NCBI RefSeq assembly: GCF_013003965.1
Contig: NZ_CP053069.1
Location: 2,263,419-2,327,418, forward strand
DNA length: 64,000 bases
DNA from: Usitatibacter rugosus
Lineage (GTDB): Bacteria; Pseudomonadota; Gammaproteobacteria; Burkholderiales; Usitatibacteraceae
Direction: 5' to 3'
This document shows positions 8,704 to 18,218 of the stretch, piece after piece (position 1 is the first letter of the stretch; every line of letters starts with the position of its first letter). The translations under genes were made by a program, and so were the position numbers. Below the pieces are notes generated by a model, which did not search any database, had not been told where the DNA came from, and saw only the letters and a list, made by a program, of their open reading frames with translations.

Positions 8704-9384
8704 ATGCTTCTCCAGATTCCCGGCCTGCTTACGCCGGAACAAGTCGCCCACTTCCGCTCGCGCCTCGACAGCTCGGGTTGGGTGGACGGCAACGTCACCT
8801 CCGGCCACCAGTCGGCCAAGGCGAAGTACAACGAGCAGATCCCGGAAGAAAGCCCGCTGGCGCGCGAGCTGGGCGAGACGATCCTCATCGCGCTGTCGAA
8901 GAACCCGCTCTTCATGTCGGCCGCGTTGCCGAAGCAGGTGTTCCCGCCGCTGTTCAACCGATACCGGGAAGGAATGACCTTCGGCAGCCACGTCGATGCC
9001 GCGATGCGGGGGCACAAGCCGACGGCAGTTCGCATCCGTACCGACATCTCGGCCACGCTCTTCCTGTCGCCACCCTCGGAGTACGATGGTGGGGAGTTGC
9101 TCGTGGAGGACACGTACGGCGTGCAGCGCGTGAAGCTCGAAGCGGGCTCGCTGGTGCTCTACCCGGCCACCAGCCTGCATCGCGTGGAGCCCATCACCCG
9201 GGGTGCCCGCGTGGCGTCCTTCTTCTGGATCCAGAGCATGGTGCGGGAAGACGCGCAGCGCGCCCTGCTCTTCGACCTGGACATGGCGATCGTCCGCCTC
9301 TCCTCCGAACGGCCGGACGATCCGACGCTGGTGTCGCTCACGGGCGTGTATCACAACCTGTTGCGCATGTGGGGGACTCCCTAG
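8704..9384 (+). CDS. piuC: PKHD-type Fe(II)/2-oxoglutarate hydroxylase PiuC
   Basis: A 226-residue dioxygenase of the PiuC/YbiX family. The iron ligands His96, Asp98 and His159 (HVD...LHR) and the 2-oxoglutarate arginine Arg169 are present in the expected order, with DGGELLVED between them. Length equals the family norm. PiuC genes sit beside TonB siderophore receptors, as here; the substrate is not established. It starts 39 nt after the receptor gene and is most likely part of the same transcript. Confidence 0.93.
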   Translation: MLLQIPGLLTPEQVAHFRSRLDSSGWVDGNVTSGHQSAKAKYNEQIPEESPLARELGETILIALSKNPLFMSAALPKQVFPPLFNRYREGMTFGSHVDAAMRGHKPTAVRIRTDISATLFLSPPSEYDGGELLVEDTYGVQRVKLEAGSLVLYPATSLHRVEPITRGARVASFFWIQSMVREDAQRALLFDLDMAIVRLSSERPDDPTLVSLTGVYHNLLRMWGTP

Positions 9385-9404
9385 CCCCCGGAAGGAGCAA
9401 GACC

Positions 9405-9929
9405 ATGAGTTCTTTCCGTTCCATCCTGCTGATCTCGGCAGCGCTGTTCGCAACCGCCGCGCAAGCCGCCGATCCGCCGCGCGTCGAGGTCACGTTCGGC
9501 GACCTCGCCAAGTTCACCGACTTCCGCGTCTCCACGATGGCCAACGTGAAGGAGCGCGAGGGCCTGGCCCACGAGCTGCGCCGCCACCTCGAGCGCGAGG
9601 TCCCCGACCGCATTCCGGCCGGCACCCGCCTGCAGCTCTCGATCACCGACATCGACATGGCGGGCGACTTCCGCCTTGGCGGCGTGGGCCCGAACGAGGT
9701 CCGCGTGGTGAGGGACATGTATCCGCCGCGCATCTCGCTCGACTTCAAGCTGCTGCGCGCCGACGGCGGTACCGAAAAGGAAGGCCACCGCGATCTCCGC
9801 GACTCGTCCTTCATGTGGGGATCGAGCCCGACCAGCGCGGAATCGCTGCGCTTCGAGAAGGATCTCCTCGACAACTGGCTGCAAAAGGAATTCGCGCCGC
9901 CGAAGCGCGCCGCAAACGCGAATCGATGA
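9405..9929 (+). CDS. DUF3016 family secreted protein
   Basis: A 174-residue protein with a clear signal peptide (MSSFRSILLISAALFATAAQA). The mature part begins VEVTFGDLAKFTDFR, the motif I associate with DUF3016, followed by DLRDSSFMWG. Family members are periplasmic and uncharacterised. The ATG at 9405 follows GGAAGGAG. It lies between piuC and bacterioferritin, so a link to iron is likely by position only. Confidence 0.8.
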   Translation: MSSFRSILLISAALFATAAQAADPPRVEVTFGDLAKFTDFRVSTMANVKEREGLAHELRRHLEREVPDRIPAGTRLQLSITDIDMAGDFRLGGVGPNEVRVVRDMYPPRISLDFKLLRADGGTEKEGHRDLRDSSFMWGSSPTSAESLRFEKDLLDNWLQKEFAPPKRAANANR

Positions 9930-9941
9930 CATTCCGCGCGT

Positions 9942-9970
9942 TTGTGGTCACGCACCGCGCCGCCTAAAAT
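9942..9970 (+). promoter_or_regulatory. Candidate bfr promoter
   Basis: TTGTGG (9942-9947) and TAAAAT (9965-9970) are separated by 17 nt and lie 32 nt upstream of the bfr ATG. The -10 matches five of six consensus bases and the -35 three or four. This would let bfr be expressed apart from the Fur-repressed uptake genes, as expected for an iron store. Confidence 0.45.
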
Positions 9971-10001
9971 GTCGCCTGCGAAACCAGCCGGGAGCACGAC
10001 C

Positions 10002-10484
10002 ATGAAGGGCGACAAGAAAGTCATCCAGCTGCTGAACGGGCAGCTCACGCGTGAGCTCACCGCGGTGAACCAGTATTTCCTCCATGCCCGCATGTACAAG
10101 AACTGGGGCCTGAAGAAGATCGGCGACCACGAGTACCACGAGTCGATCGAGGAGATGAAGCACGCGGACAAGCTGATCGAGCGCATCCTCATGCTCGACG
10201 GGCTCCCCAACCTGCAGAACCTCGGCAAGCTCGGCATCGGCGAGAACACGCCGGAGATGCTCGCCTCCGACCTCGAGCTCGAGCGCGGTTCGCAGACGGC
10301 CCTCAAGGAAGACATCGCCTATTGCGAGACCGTGAAGGACTACGTGTCGCGCGAGATCCTCGAGGAAATCCTCGAGGACACGGAAGAGCACATCGACTAT
10401 CTCGAGACCCAGCTCGGCTTGATCGAGCAGGTCGGCATCCAGAACTACCTCCAGTCGCAGATGGATGCGGGGGGCGCGTCCTGA
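10002..10484 (+). CDS. bfr: Bacterioferritin
   Basis: A 160-residue iron-storage ferritin. Met52, the axial heme ligand between subunits, is present, as are ferroxidase residues Glu18, Glu51, His54, Glu94 and His130 in E. coli numbering with no gaps. The sixth ligand, Glu127 in E. coli, aligns with Thr127 here (sequence [10 protein letters not shown]); Glu128 is next to it. The ATG at 10002 matches the family start MKGDKKVI. It overlaps the next gene by one base (TGATG). Its reductase partner Bfd is encoded upstream in the same island. Confidence 0.95.
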   Translation: MKGDKKVIQLLNGQLTRELTAVNQYFLHARMYKNWGLKKIGDHEYHESIEEMKHADKLIERILMLDGLPNLQNLGKLGIGENTPEMLASDLELERGSQTALKEDIAYCETVKDYVSREILEEILEDTEEHIDYLETQLGLIEQVGIQNYLQSQMDAGGAS

Positions 10485-10819
10485 TGCGCCGTGCGATCGC
10501 GGCTGCCATCCTCGCCTGCGCCCTGCCTGCCGGGGCGCATACGAGCGATTGCTCCAGGCAGTCGGGCGTCGGCAAGGCGCGCTGCGAACGCCACGAGGTG
10601 ATGTACAAGCAGTGCGGGGCGGTGAAGGGCGAGGAGCACTTCGCCTGCGACCGGAGCTACCTGCTGGAGAACCCGCTCAAATGCGAGGGATACGAAGGCA
10701 CGGAGGCCGCGCGCTGTACGAAGGAAGTCACCGCGTTCAAGGCCTGCGAGGCCAACGCCGGCCGCGCGTTCATGAAGTGCGTGCGCAACGCGACGGGCGA
10801 GAGCCCCATGGGACATTGA
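10484..10819 (+). CDS. Secreted 8-cysteine protein with internal duplication
   Basis: A 111-residue protein with a signal peptide ([18 protein letters not shown]). The mature part has exactly eight cysteines in two copies of the same spacing: C-x10-C-x9-C-x10-C, separated by 11 residues. The halves also share residues around the second cysteine (GKARCER / EAARCTK). The pattern resembles CHCH helical hairpins with paired disulfides, which would form in the periplasm. I do not recognise a named family. Its ATG overlaps the bfr stop, suggesting coupled translation, although the two products would be in different compartments. Confidence 0.65.
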   Translation: MRRAIAAAILACALPAGAHTSDCSRQSGVGKARCERHEVMYKQCGAVKGEEHFACDRSYLLENPLKCEGYEGTEAARCTKEVTAFKACEANAGRAFMKCVRNATGESPMGH

Positions 10820-10820
10820 G

Positions 10821-12005
<1,185 letters not shown>

Positions 12006-12009
12006 GCGC

Positions 12010-12825
12010 CTGCTGATCGCATTCCTGCTCGCCGCTCCGCTCGGCTTGCAGGCCCCGGCTCCTGTGTCCGTCACCGGGCCCGTTCCCCACGAAATCCTTT
12101 CCAAGCGGCCGCTCGTTCCCGCGGCATCTCCGTCGCCCCGCGACTTCCGCGGCTTCGTCGAGGTGCGCCGTGCCTGGCTCTCCGAGACCGCCGTCGCCTA
12201 CGAGGTGTCGCAGGCGCTCGAGGAGTGCTACGCCGTATCGCTTGCGCTCGCTCCTGCCGATCCTTTTGTCGCGGTCGCCGCGCAGCGCTCGTGGGCCGCG
12301 ATGGCCGCCGGCGAGTCGCTCGCCGCACCGTGCCGGGGCTTCGAGGCGCAGCGCATCGATCCCAACGAGGTGCTCGCGCTCCTGCGCCATGCGGCCGACG
12401 GCGGCGAGGCGCGGGCTCGTGCGCGAATGCTGTTGATGCGGGACGTCACCGCTCCGAAGGAAGAAGCGCTCGCCGAAATTCCTGCGCTGCTGGCACACCT
12501 GGATCCGGGCGTGGTGCGCGACGTGGGCGCCTTCCTGGTGCGTGGCGAGACGGAAGTCGTGTTGGGCGAGACTCGGGTGCCCGCGCGCGTGGCCGTCATC
12601 GCGTGGGAGCTCGCCGCGTGCGACCTCGGCTATGCGTGCGGAGCCGACTCGCGCCTCACGCTCGGCCAGTGCGCATTCGGCGGGACTTGCGGCGCGGGAA
12701 GCTACGAGGACGCGCTGTCACGCAGTGAGCCGCGCGAGGATTTCGATGCGGCGCGTGAGATCCGCTCCGGCATCGTTCGCGCGTTGCGGACCAGCGACTG
12801 GCGCTGGCTCGGGATCGCGGCCTAG
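12010..12825 (+). CDS. Secreted hypothetical protein, start uncertain
   Basis: About 270 residues that I do not recognise. The frame begins after the gcdH stop with a hydrophobic run, LLIAFLLAAPLGLQA, that looks like a signal peptide. The only start codons before it are CTG (12010, 12013), and the nearest upstream ATG lies inside gcdH, so the start is unresolved. The C-terminal part has a cysteine group, CDLGYACG...GQCAFGGTC, which could form disulfides after export. A helical middle section (residues about 60-190) may be repeat-like. It converges on the SGNH hydrolase gene. Confidence 0.5.
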   Translation: MLIAFLLAAPLGLQAPAPVSVTGPVPHEILSKRPLVPAASPSPRDFRGFVEVRRAWLSETAVAYEVSQALEECYAVSLALAPADPFVAVAAQRSWAAMAAGESLAAPCRGFEAQRIDPNEVLALLRHAADGGEARARARMLLMRDVTAPKEEALAEIPALLAHLDPGVVRDVGAFLVRGETEVVLGETRVPARVAVIAWELAACDLGYACGADSRLTLGQCAFGGTCGAGSYEDALSRSEPREDFDAAREIRSGIVRALRTSDWRWLGIAA

Positions 12826-12861
12826 CGCGTCACGCGAAATGGCTCGCGATCGCGCGCGCGC

Positions 12862-13662
12862 TCATTTCTCGTAGAACTTCTTCACCGTGTCCGCGGCCAC
12901 CTGCTGCAGGAACGCCGCCATTTCCTTGTCGATCTTCCCGTAGTAGTCGTACTTGTTGCCCACGGGCGACTTGCCGTAGACGCTCGCATAGACCGTGCAC
13001 GCCGCGAGGTAGGTGCCGATGAGCTCGGGATGCGAGCCGTCGAAATCCTTGTGGAGCTGGATGCCGGGGCGGCGCTTGTAGGCCTCCTCGAAGGCGAGGC
13101 CGACGGGGATCACGAGCGCGCCGATCTCATTGCCCACCGACGTGTAGAGGCTCGCTGTCTTGTCGAGGTTGTCCGGCTTCACTTCCTTGTGCGGCTTCAC
13201 GTAGACCTGCGACATGTAGAGCGCGGTCTTGCCGCCGCGAGCCTTGATCACCTTGTCGAACTCGATCGCGGTCTCGCGGAACTTCGCACGGCGCACGTCC
13301 GAGAGCGGCTCTCCACTGCCGCCCTGCAGGATCACGAGCTGGAAGGGCTCCTTCACGCCGATGCGCCCCGGCTTGGTGAGGTAGTCGATGTCGTGGTGCG
13401 CGAGCTCCGCACCGCCGATCGTGGCGGACTTGTAGCTCAACTTCCCCTCGAGCGCGGGATCGGCCGCCGTCACCAGGCGTTGCACGTGGTTGTGCAGGCT
13501 GTCGCCGTAGTAGAAGTAGCTGTTGCCGACGAAGAGCACGCGCGCCGGGTTGTCGACTTGAGGTGCCTTGACGGCCGGGGCCGGCGTGGCGGCGAACGCG
13601 GCGGGAATGAGGGACAGCGCAAGCAGCAGGCGCGCGGCGAACGCGAGCGGTTGAAACGGCAT
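12862..13662 (-). CDS. Secreted SGNH/GDSL-like hydrolase
   Basis: A 266-residue protein with a signal peptide (MPFQPLAFAARLLLALSLIPAAFA). It has the SGNH blocks in a variant form: block I FVGNSYFYYGDSL (Ser), a Gly at IGGAEL, Asn-like QGGSGEP, and block V DGSHPELIGTYLAA with the Asp/His pair. It is likely a periplasmic esterase or acetylhydrolase; the substrate is unknown. The ATG at 13662 was chosen over one 19 codons upstream because it follows GGAGG and begins the signal peptide. Confidence 0.8.
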   Translation of the reverse strand: MPFQPLAFAARLLLALSLIPAAFAATPAPAVKAPQVDNPARVLFVGNSYFYYGDSLHNHVQRLVTAADPALEGKLSYKSATIGGAELAHHDIDYLTKPGRIGVKEPFQLVILQGGSGEPLSDVRRAKFRETAIEFDKVIKARGGKTALYMSQVYVKPHKEVKPDNLDKTASLYTSVGNEIGALVIPVGLAFEEAYKRRPGIQLHKDFDGSHPELIGTYLAACTVYASVYGKSPVGNKYDYYGKIDKEMAAFLQQVAADTVKKFYEK

Positions 13663-13702
13663 GGTCCAGCCTCCGGGAGTTTGTCGAACGAGAGCCAGCG
13701 CC

Positions 13703-14128
13703 TCAGTGCGGAATCTCATCCAGCCCCACTTCCGCTGAAATGGACACCGCGTTCACGCCCTCTTCCTGAAGCTCCGTGGCTTCCTCCGGCGTGACGCGGC
13801 CGCGAATGCCGCGATGCGCCTCTTCGCCGTAGTGGATGCGCCGCGCGATCTCGGCGAACTTGCGGCCGACATCCTCGGTATTGGCCAGCAGGAAGGCGCG
13901 CATCTCGCCGATGGCCTTGTCGCGATCGGTGGGTTGCTGCGCTGCGGGCGCAGGCGCCGCGCCCTGGGTGTGCACGTACGGCGCGGAAGGCCGCTTTTCG
14001 ACGCGCTTCGTGCCGCACGACGGGCACTCGAGGTGCCCGGCGGTGCTCAGCTTGTCGAATGCTTCGGGGGAGGCGTACCAGCCTTCGAAAGCATGGCCGG
14101 CGTTGCAGGCGAGCGCGTAGACGATCAT
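13703..14128 (-). CDS. DUF1178 family zinc-ribbon-like protein
   Basis: A 141-residue protein that starts MIVYALACNAGHAFEGWY with a CPSCG motif near residue 37, the layout of DUF1178. The two cysteine sites could form a small zinc ribbon. The C-terminal half (GEMRAFLLANTEDVGRKFAEIARRIHYGE ) is the conserved helical block. Function is unknown. Start chosen at the family methionine rather than ten codons upstream. It lies 31 nt after the malonyl-CoA decarboxylase stop on the same strand. Confidence 0.82.
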   Translation of the reverse strand: MIVYALACNAGHAFEGWYASPEAFDKLSTAGHLECPSCGTKRVEKRPSAPYVHTQGAAPAPAAQQPTDRDKAIGEMRAFLLANTEDVGRKFAEIARRIHYGEEAHRGIRGRVTPEEATELQEEGVNAVSISAEVGLDEIPH

Positions 14129-14159
14129 GCAGTCAATGTGACGCCGATCGCCCCGCAAA

Positions 14160-15455
14160 TCAAGTGAGGAGCTTTCCGGCCTCGGAGGCCGCGCGGTCCA
14201 CCGTGGAAGAGGACACCACGCGGTGGCGCTTCACGTAGTCCTCGTGGTTGCGCTCGACGTCGCCCAGGTCGTAGACGTAGTTCACCATCAGCCCGAAGGA
14301 TTGCGCGAGGCCCTTGGGCGTCACGTCGGCGAGCCAGTTCACGCGCTCCAGCCGGGCACCGTTGCCGAGGTGGAAGCGCGCCACGGGATCGAGCGCCTGC
14401 GTGCCTTCCCATTCGCGCGCCAGGTAGTGCGACGCAAGCGATTCGAGCGGCGCGCGCAGCTCCTCGGGCGGAAGCGTGCCGGAGTCCACCACGCTGCGCA
14501 GGGCCGCATCCTTGACGCCGCGACGTTGCAGCCATTTGCGGAAGCCCGGGATCGGCGAGAGTGTGGCGAAGATCTTGAGGTTCGGAAGCTCCGCGTGCAG
14601 GTCCGCGGCCACCTGCTTGATGAGGAAGTTGCCGAACGAGATGCCGCGCAGCCCCGACTGGCAGCTCGTGATCGAGTAGAACACCGCGCATTTCGCTCGG
14701 CGCGGATCGCCCACCGTGCTCTCGGGCGCGAGGATCGGGCCCACTGCGGCGGGCAACTCATCGACGAACGCCACCTCCACGAAGATGAGCGGTTCGTCGG
14801 CCAGCGCGGGATGGAAGAAGCCGAAGCAGCGCCGGTCGTTCTCCAGCCGGCGCTTCAAGTCCGGGAAGCCGTGGATCTGGTGCACCGCCTCGTAGGCGAT
14901 GAGCTTCTCGAGCGTGACGGCGGGCGTGCGCCAGTCGATGCGGCGAAGCTCGAGGAAGCCGCGGTTGAACCAGGAGCCGAGCAGGTGCGTCAAGTCCTGG
15001 TCCACGACGGCGAGGTGCGGGTTCGCCTTCAGCTCGTCGAGCAGCGCGTTGCGCAGGCCCACGAGCGCGGCCGTGCCGCCCGGCGCCATGTTCATGCGGC
15101 GGAAGACTTCCTGGCGCGGCGGCTCGACGAAGCGCTGCAGCGCCGCGTGGTTCGCGGGCGACGGGTCGCGGTGCCACGCCTGCGCCGCCTCCAGCACCGT
15201 CTGCCGGTCCGGCGAGAAGTCACGCGCGAGGATCTCGAAGAAGCGTCGGCGGCCTTCGGCTCCGAGGTGCGCGTACATGGTGAGCGAACGGCGGGCGAGC
15301 GCGGCGCCCGTGGCCTCGCCCTTCTCGGAGATGAGCGTTCGCAGCACGCGGGCCAGGCGATCGGCGCGACGCGCGTCCTTCGAGCGCGTCATGTCCAGCG
15401 TGGCCCCGGTGACGGAAGCCACGAGGCGGCGGATCAGGGAACCGGCTTCGGCCAT
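14160..15455 (-). CDS. Malonyl-CoA decarboxylase
   Basis: A 431-residue enzyme that converts malonyl-CoA to acetyl-CoA and CO2. Family blocks include YSITSCQSGLRGISFGNFLI, LSPIPGFRKWL and FHLGNGARLERVNWLAD; His362 fits the catalytic histidine near the C-terminus. It has the N-terminal helical MCD domain (residues about 60-150) and the GNAT-like C-terminal domain. It follows malonyl-CoA synthetase by 3 nt, so the pair forms the standard malonate to malonyl-CoA to acetyl-CoA route. Confidence 0.92.
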   Translation of the reverse strand: MAEAGSLIRRLVASVTGATLDMTRSKDARRADRLARVLRTLISEKGEATGAALARRSLTMYAHLGAEGRRRFFEILARDFSPDRQTVLEAAQAWHRDPSPANHAALQRFVEPPRQEVFRRMNMAPGGTAALVGLRNALLDELKANPHLAVVDQDLTHLLGSWFNRGFLELRRIDWRTPAVTLEKLIAYEAVHQIHGFPDLKRRLENDRRCFGFFHPALADEPLIFVEVAFVDELPAAVGPILAPESTVGDPRRAKCAVFYSITSCQSGLRGISFGNFLIKQVAADLHAELPNLKIFATLSPIPGFRKWLQRRGVKDAALRSVVDSGTLPPEELRAPLESLASHYLAREWEGTQALDPVARFHLGNGARLERVNWLADVTPKGLAQSFGLMVNYVYDLGDVERNHEDYVKRHRVVSSSTVDRAASEAGKLLT

Positions 15456-15458
15456 CTC

Positions 15459-16967
15459 TCACTCTCCCGAATAGCGATCGCGCAGCACGTTCTTCTGCAC
15501 CTTGCCCATGGTGTTGCGCGGCAGCTCGTCCACCACGTGGACCCGCTTCGGAACCTTGAAGTTCGCGAGGCGCTGCTTGAGCGCACCGATCAGCTCCGAC
15601 TCGACGGGCTTCGCTCCCGGCTTCGCGACGACAACGGCCGTGACCGCCTCGCCGAAGTCCGGATGCGGCACGCCCACGACCGCGGATTCCTGCACGCCCG
15701 GCAATTCATCGAGCGCGAGCTCCACCTCCTTCGGATACACGTTGTAGCCGCCGGTGATGATGAGGTCCTTCGAGCGCCCGACGATCGAGAGGTAGCCGTC
15801 CTTCGAGAACGTGCCGACGTCGCCGGTCTTGAAGTAGCCGTCCGCCGTGAACTCCTCCTTGTTCTTCTCCGGCAGGCGCCAGTAGCCCGAGAGCACGTTG
15901 GGGCCGCGCACCTGGATGTGTCCGATGTCGCCGGGCTTGCACCCGTGGCCCGTGTCGTCGACGACTCGCACCTCGGTGCCCGGAAGCGGAAAACCCACGG
16001 TGCCGGCGCGGCGCTCGCCCTCGAGCGGGTTCGAGGTGAGCATCCCGGTCTCGGTCATGCCGTAGCGCTCGAGGATGCGCTGGCCGGTGCGGCGCTCGAA
16101 CTCGGCGTGCGTCTCGGCGAGCAGTGGCGCAGAACCCGAAATGAAGAGGCGCATGTTCGAGCAGGCGTCGCGATCCAGGCCGCCCTCGGCAAGCAGCCGG
16201 GTATAGAAGGTCGGCACGCCCATGAAGACGGTGGACTCCTTGAAGTCCGCGAGTGCGCGCGCCGCGTCGAACTTCGAGTGGAAGCGCATCGCCGTGCCGT
16301 TCATCAGCACGCAATGGCAGGCGACGAAGAGCCCGTGCACGTGGAAGAGCGGCAGCATGTGCACCAGCACATCCGTCGGCCCGAACCCCCAGTAGCGGTG
16401 CAGCACGTCCGCGTTGGAGGCGAGGTTGCGGTGCGAGATCATCGCGCCCTTCGAGCGGCCCGTCGTCCCCGAGGTGTAGAGGATCGCGGCCAGGTCGTCG
16501 GGCTTGCGTTCCACGGTCTTGAACGTTTCGGGGGCCGAGCGGGCCGCGGCCGTGAAGCTGCCGCCGCCGTCCTCGTCCAGCACGAAGAGGTTGCGGATGT
16601 CGTGCTGCGCGCACAGCGCCTGCGTGGAGCCGAGCGAGCGCGGCTGCGAGATCACGGCCCGGGGCTGTGCGTTGCCGAGGAAATAGCCGACCTCGCCTTC
16701 CTGGTACGCGGTGTTGAGCGGCAGGTAGACGAACCCGGCGCGCAGGCACGCGAGATACAGAAGCAGCGCCTCGGCGGACTTCTCGGTCTGCACCGCCACG
16801 CGGTCTCCCGGAACGAGGCCGAGCCCCGTGAGGAACGCGGCATAGCGGGCGCTCGTGGCTTCGGCTTCGGCGTAGCTCACGCGGCGCCCCTCCTCGAGAA
16901 TCAGCAGCGGCGCTCCTCGATCCTTCGGAAAGCGCGACTCGAACAGCGAATAGAGGTTGGCGTCCAT
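15459..16967 (-). CDS. matB: Malonyl-CoA synthetase (AMP-forming)
   Basis: A 502-residue ANL-superfamily ligase that activates malonate with ATP and CoA. The P-loop-like motif is YTSGTTGRSKGAMISH, the adenine motif ERYGMTETGM, the hinge SIVGRSKDLIITGGYNVYP and the C-terminal Lys sits in NTMGKVQKN. Length and the VPTFYTRLL segment match MatB-type enzymes. It is flanked by malonyl-CoA decarboxylase (3 nt) and by a malonate-decarboxylase-like carboxyltransferase, which supports malonate as the substrate. Confidence 0.88.
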   Translation of the reverse strand: MDANLYSLFESRFPKDRGAPLLILEEGRRVSYAEAEATSARYAAFLTGLGLVPGDRVAVQTEKSAEALLLYLACLRAGFVYLPLNTAYQEGEVGYFLGNAQPRAVISQPRSLGSTQALCAQHDIRNLFVLDEDGGGSFTAAARSAPETFKTVERKPDDLAAILYTSGTTGRSKGAMISHRNLASNADVLHRYWGFGPTDVLVHMLPLFHVHGLFVACHCVLMNGTAMRFHSKFDAARALADFKESTVFMGVPTFYTRLLAEGGLDRDACSNMRLFISGSAPLLAETHAEFERRTGQRILERYGMTETGMLTSNPLEGERRAGTVGFPLPGTEVRVVDDTGHGCKPGDIGHIQVRGPNVLSGYWRLPEKNKEEFTADGYFKTGDVGTFSKDGYLSIVGRSKDLIITGGYNVYPKEVELALDELPGVQESAVVGVPHPDFGEAVTAVVVAKPGAKPVESELIGALKQRLANFKVPKRVHVVDELPRNTMGKVQKNVLRDRYSGE

Positions 16968-18218
16968 TCAGAGCGTTTCAATGATGCCCAGCTTCACCTG
17001 CGCGTCGGCCACGCCTGTCTGCACCGCCTCGGCGGCGAGGGCCAGGTTGTCGGGCTCCTGCGTCGCGTCGCCGAGGATCGCCGCGATCGCGGCGCCCGGC
17101 AGCACCTGGACGTGCGCACCGTAGACGACACCTACGTGTGTCGCCGGCGCGGCGAGCGCCACGTACACGCCGCCGCCCGCGCGATCGACGATCGTCATCT
17201 CGATGTGTGCTCCGGAGAGACGCAACGCGGTCAGCGCGAGGCTCATGCCGACGATGAACTCCGAGAGCACCAGCCGTTCGTCGTCGAGGCGCGCCGCGTG
17301 CGATTCGCAGTCGAGCAGCACATGGACGTACGGCACGCGCTTTTCCGCGAGCTTCCACGCGTGCTGTGCGAAGCGCCACGCGCGCTCGGCGCCGACGGGC
17401 CTGCGGCTCATCAGGCCCAGCAGCGCTTCGGTCCGTCCCTCGCGTCGCCCGATGCCGGTCACCAGCCCTTCGCTCTCCTGCGCCTCGTAGCCCTGCGGGA
17501 ACATGCGCTCCAGCTCCTTCCGCTGCACGCCCTCGCCCTGCGGCTCGGTGATCTTCGGAACGCGCGCGGCCAGGGCTTCGTGGCGCATGTGGAAGCTCTC
17601 GAGGGTCTTGCCCGCGGGCGCCAGCGCTTCGCGCAGCCACGGCGTGATGTCCTCTCCGGCTTCCAGCACTCGATTGGCCGCGCTCGCCTTCGCGCGCCCC
17701 GCCGCGGAGAGCGAGGCATCGGCCATCGCCTTGAACGTCTCGTCGAGCGCGCTCGTGCCGGCCGCGGCCGCGATCACCGAGGCGCCGGACATCGAGAGGC
17801 GCGTCGCATGGGCGAAGAGCCGCTGCCGCGCGAGGTGGGCGACCATGCTGGCGCCGCCGTAGCAGTTGTTGCCGAGCACGGCGGCCATCGGCACGCCGGC
17901 CACAGCGGCATCGAGCGCCGCGCGGAAGAGACGGCGGAAGGCGCCCAGTGCGGCCAATCCCTCGGACACCTTGGCGCCCGCGGAATCGAGATAGATCACG
18001 ACGGGCGACTTCTCGACGACCGCGATGCGCAACACGGCCTCGAGGCGCTTGGCTTCGACCGTGCCGATGGATCCGCTCGCCAAGTGGTTGTCGACCAGCG
18101 CGACGTGGACCGTGCGGCCGTCGAGCGTGCCCCGCCCGATCGTGACGTTGCCCGCGCGGTTGCCGACCGCCTCGAAGCCGAGCGCCGACTGCAATGCCGA
18201 GAGCGTCGCCGTGGTCAC
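16968..18218 (-). CDS. Carboxyltransferase-domain protein, malonate decarboxylase beta/gamma-like
   Basis: A 416-residue protein with two crotonase-fold carboxyltransferase halves. The first half has LDSAGAKVSEGLAALGAF and GNNCYGGASMVAHLARQ, as in MdcD or AccD. The second half has DCESHAARLDDERLVLSE and GGGVYVALAAPA, resembling a shortened MdcE gamma subunit. I infer a fused biotin-independent decarboxylase subunit or a related acyl-CoA carboxyltransferase. No MdcA or MdcC (acyl-carrier) gene is present, so the classical complex is incomplete here. The GTG start overlaps the upstream stop (GTGA) and it abuts matB. Confidence 0.6.
   Translation of the reverse strand: MTTATLSALQSALGFEAVGNRAGNVTIGRGTLDGRTVHVALVDNHLASGSIGTVEAKRLEAVLRIAVVEKSPVVIYLDSAGAKVSEGLAALGAFRRLFRAALDAAVAGVPMAAVLGNNCYGGASMVAHLARQRLFAHATRLSMSGASVIAAAAGTSALDETFKAMADASLSAAGRAKASAANRVLEAGEDITPWLREALAPAGKTLESFHMRHEALAARVPKITEPQGEGVQRKELERMFPQGYEAQESEGLVTGIGRREGRTEALLGLMSRRPVGAERAWRFAQHAWKLAEKRVPYVHVLLDCESHAARLDDERLVLSEFIVGMSLALTALRLSGAHIEMTIVDRAGGGVYVALAAPATHVGVVYGAHVQVLPGAAIAAILGDATQEPDNLALAAEAVQTGVADAQVKLGIIETL

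Noticed and set aside
12826-12861. Terminator between the secreted protein and SGNH hydrolase genes
   Set aside because: The gap has several overlapping GCGCGC palindromes but no single stable stem with a T-run.
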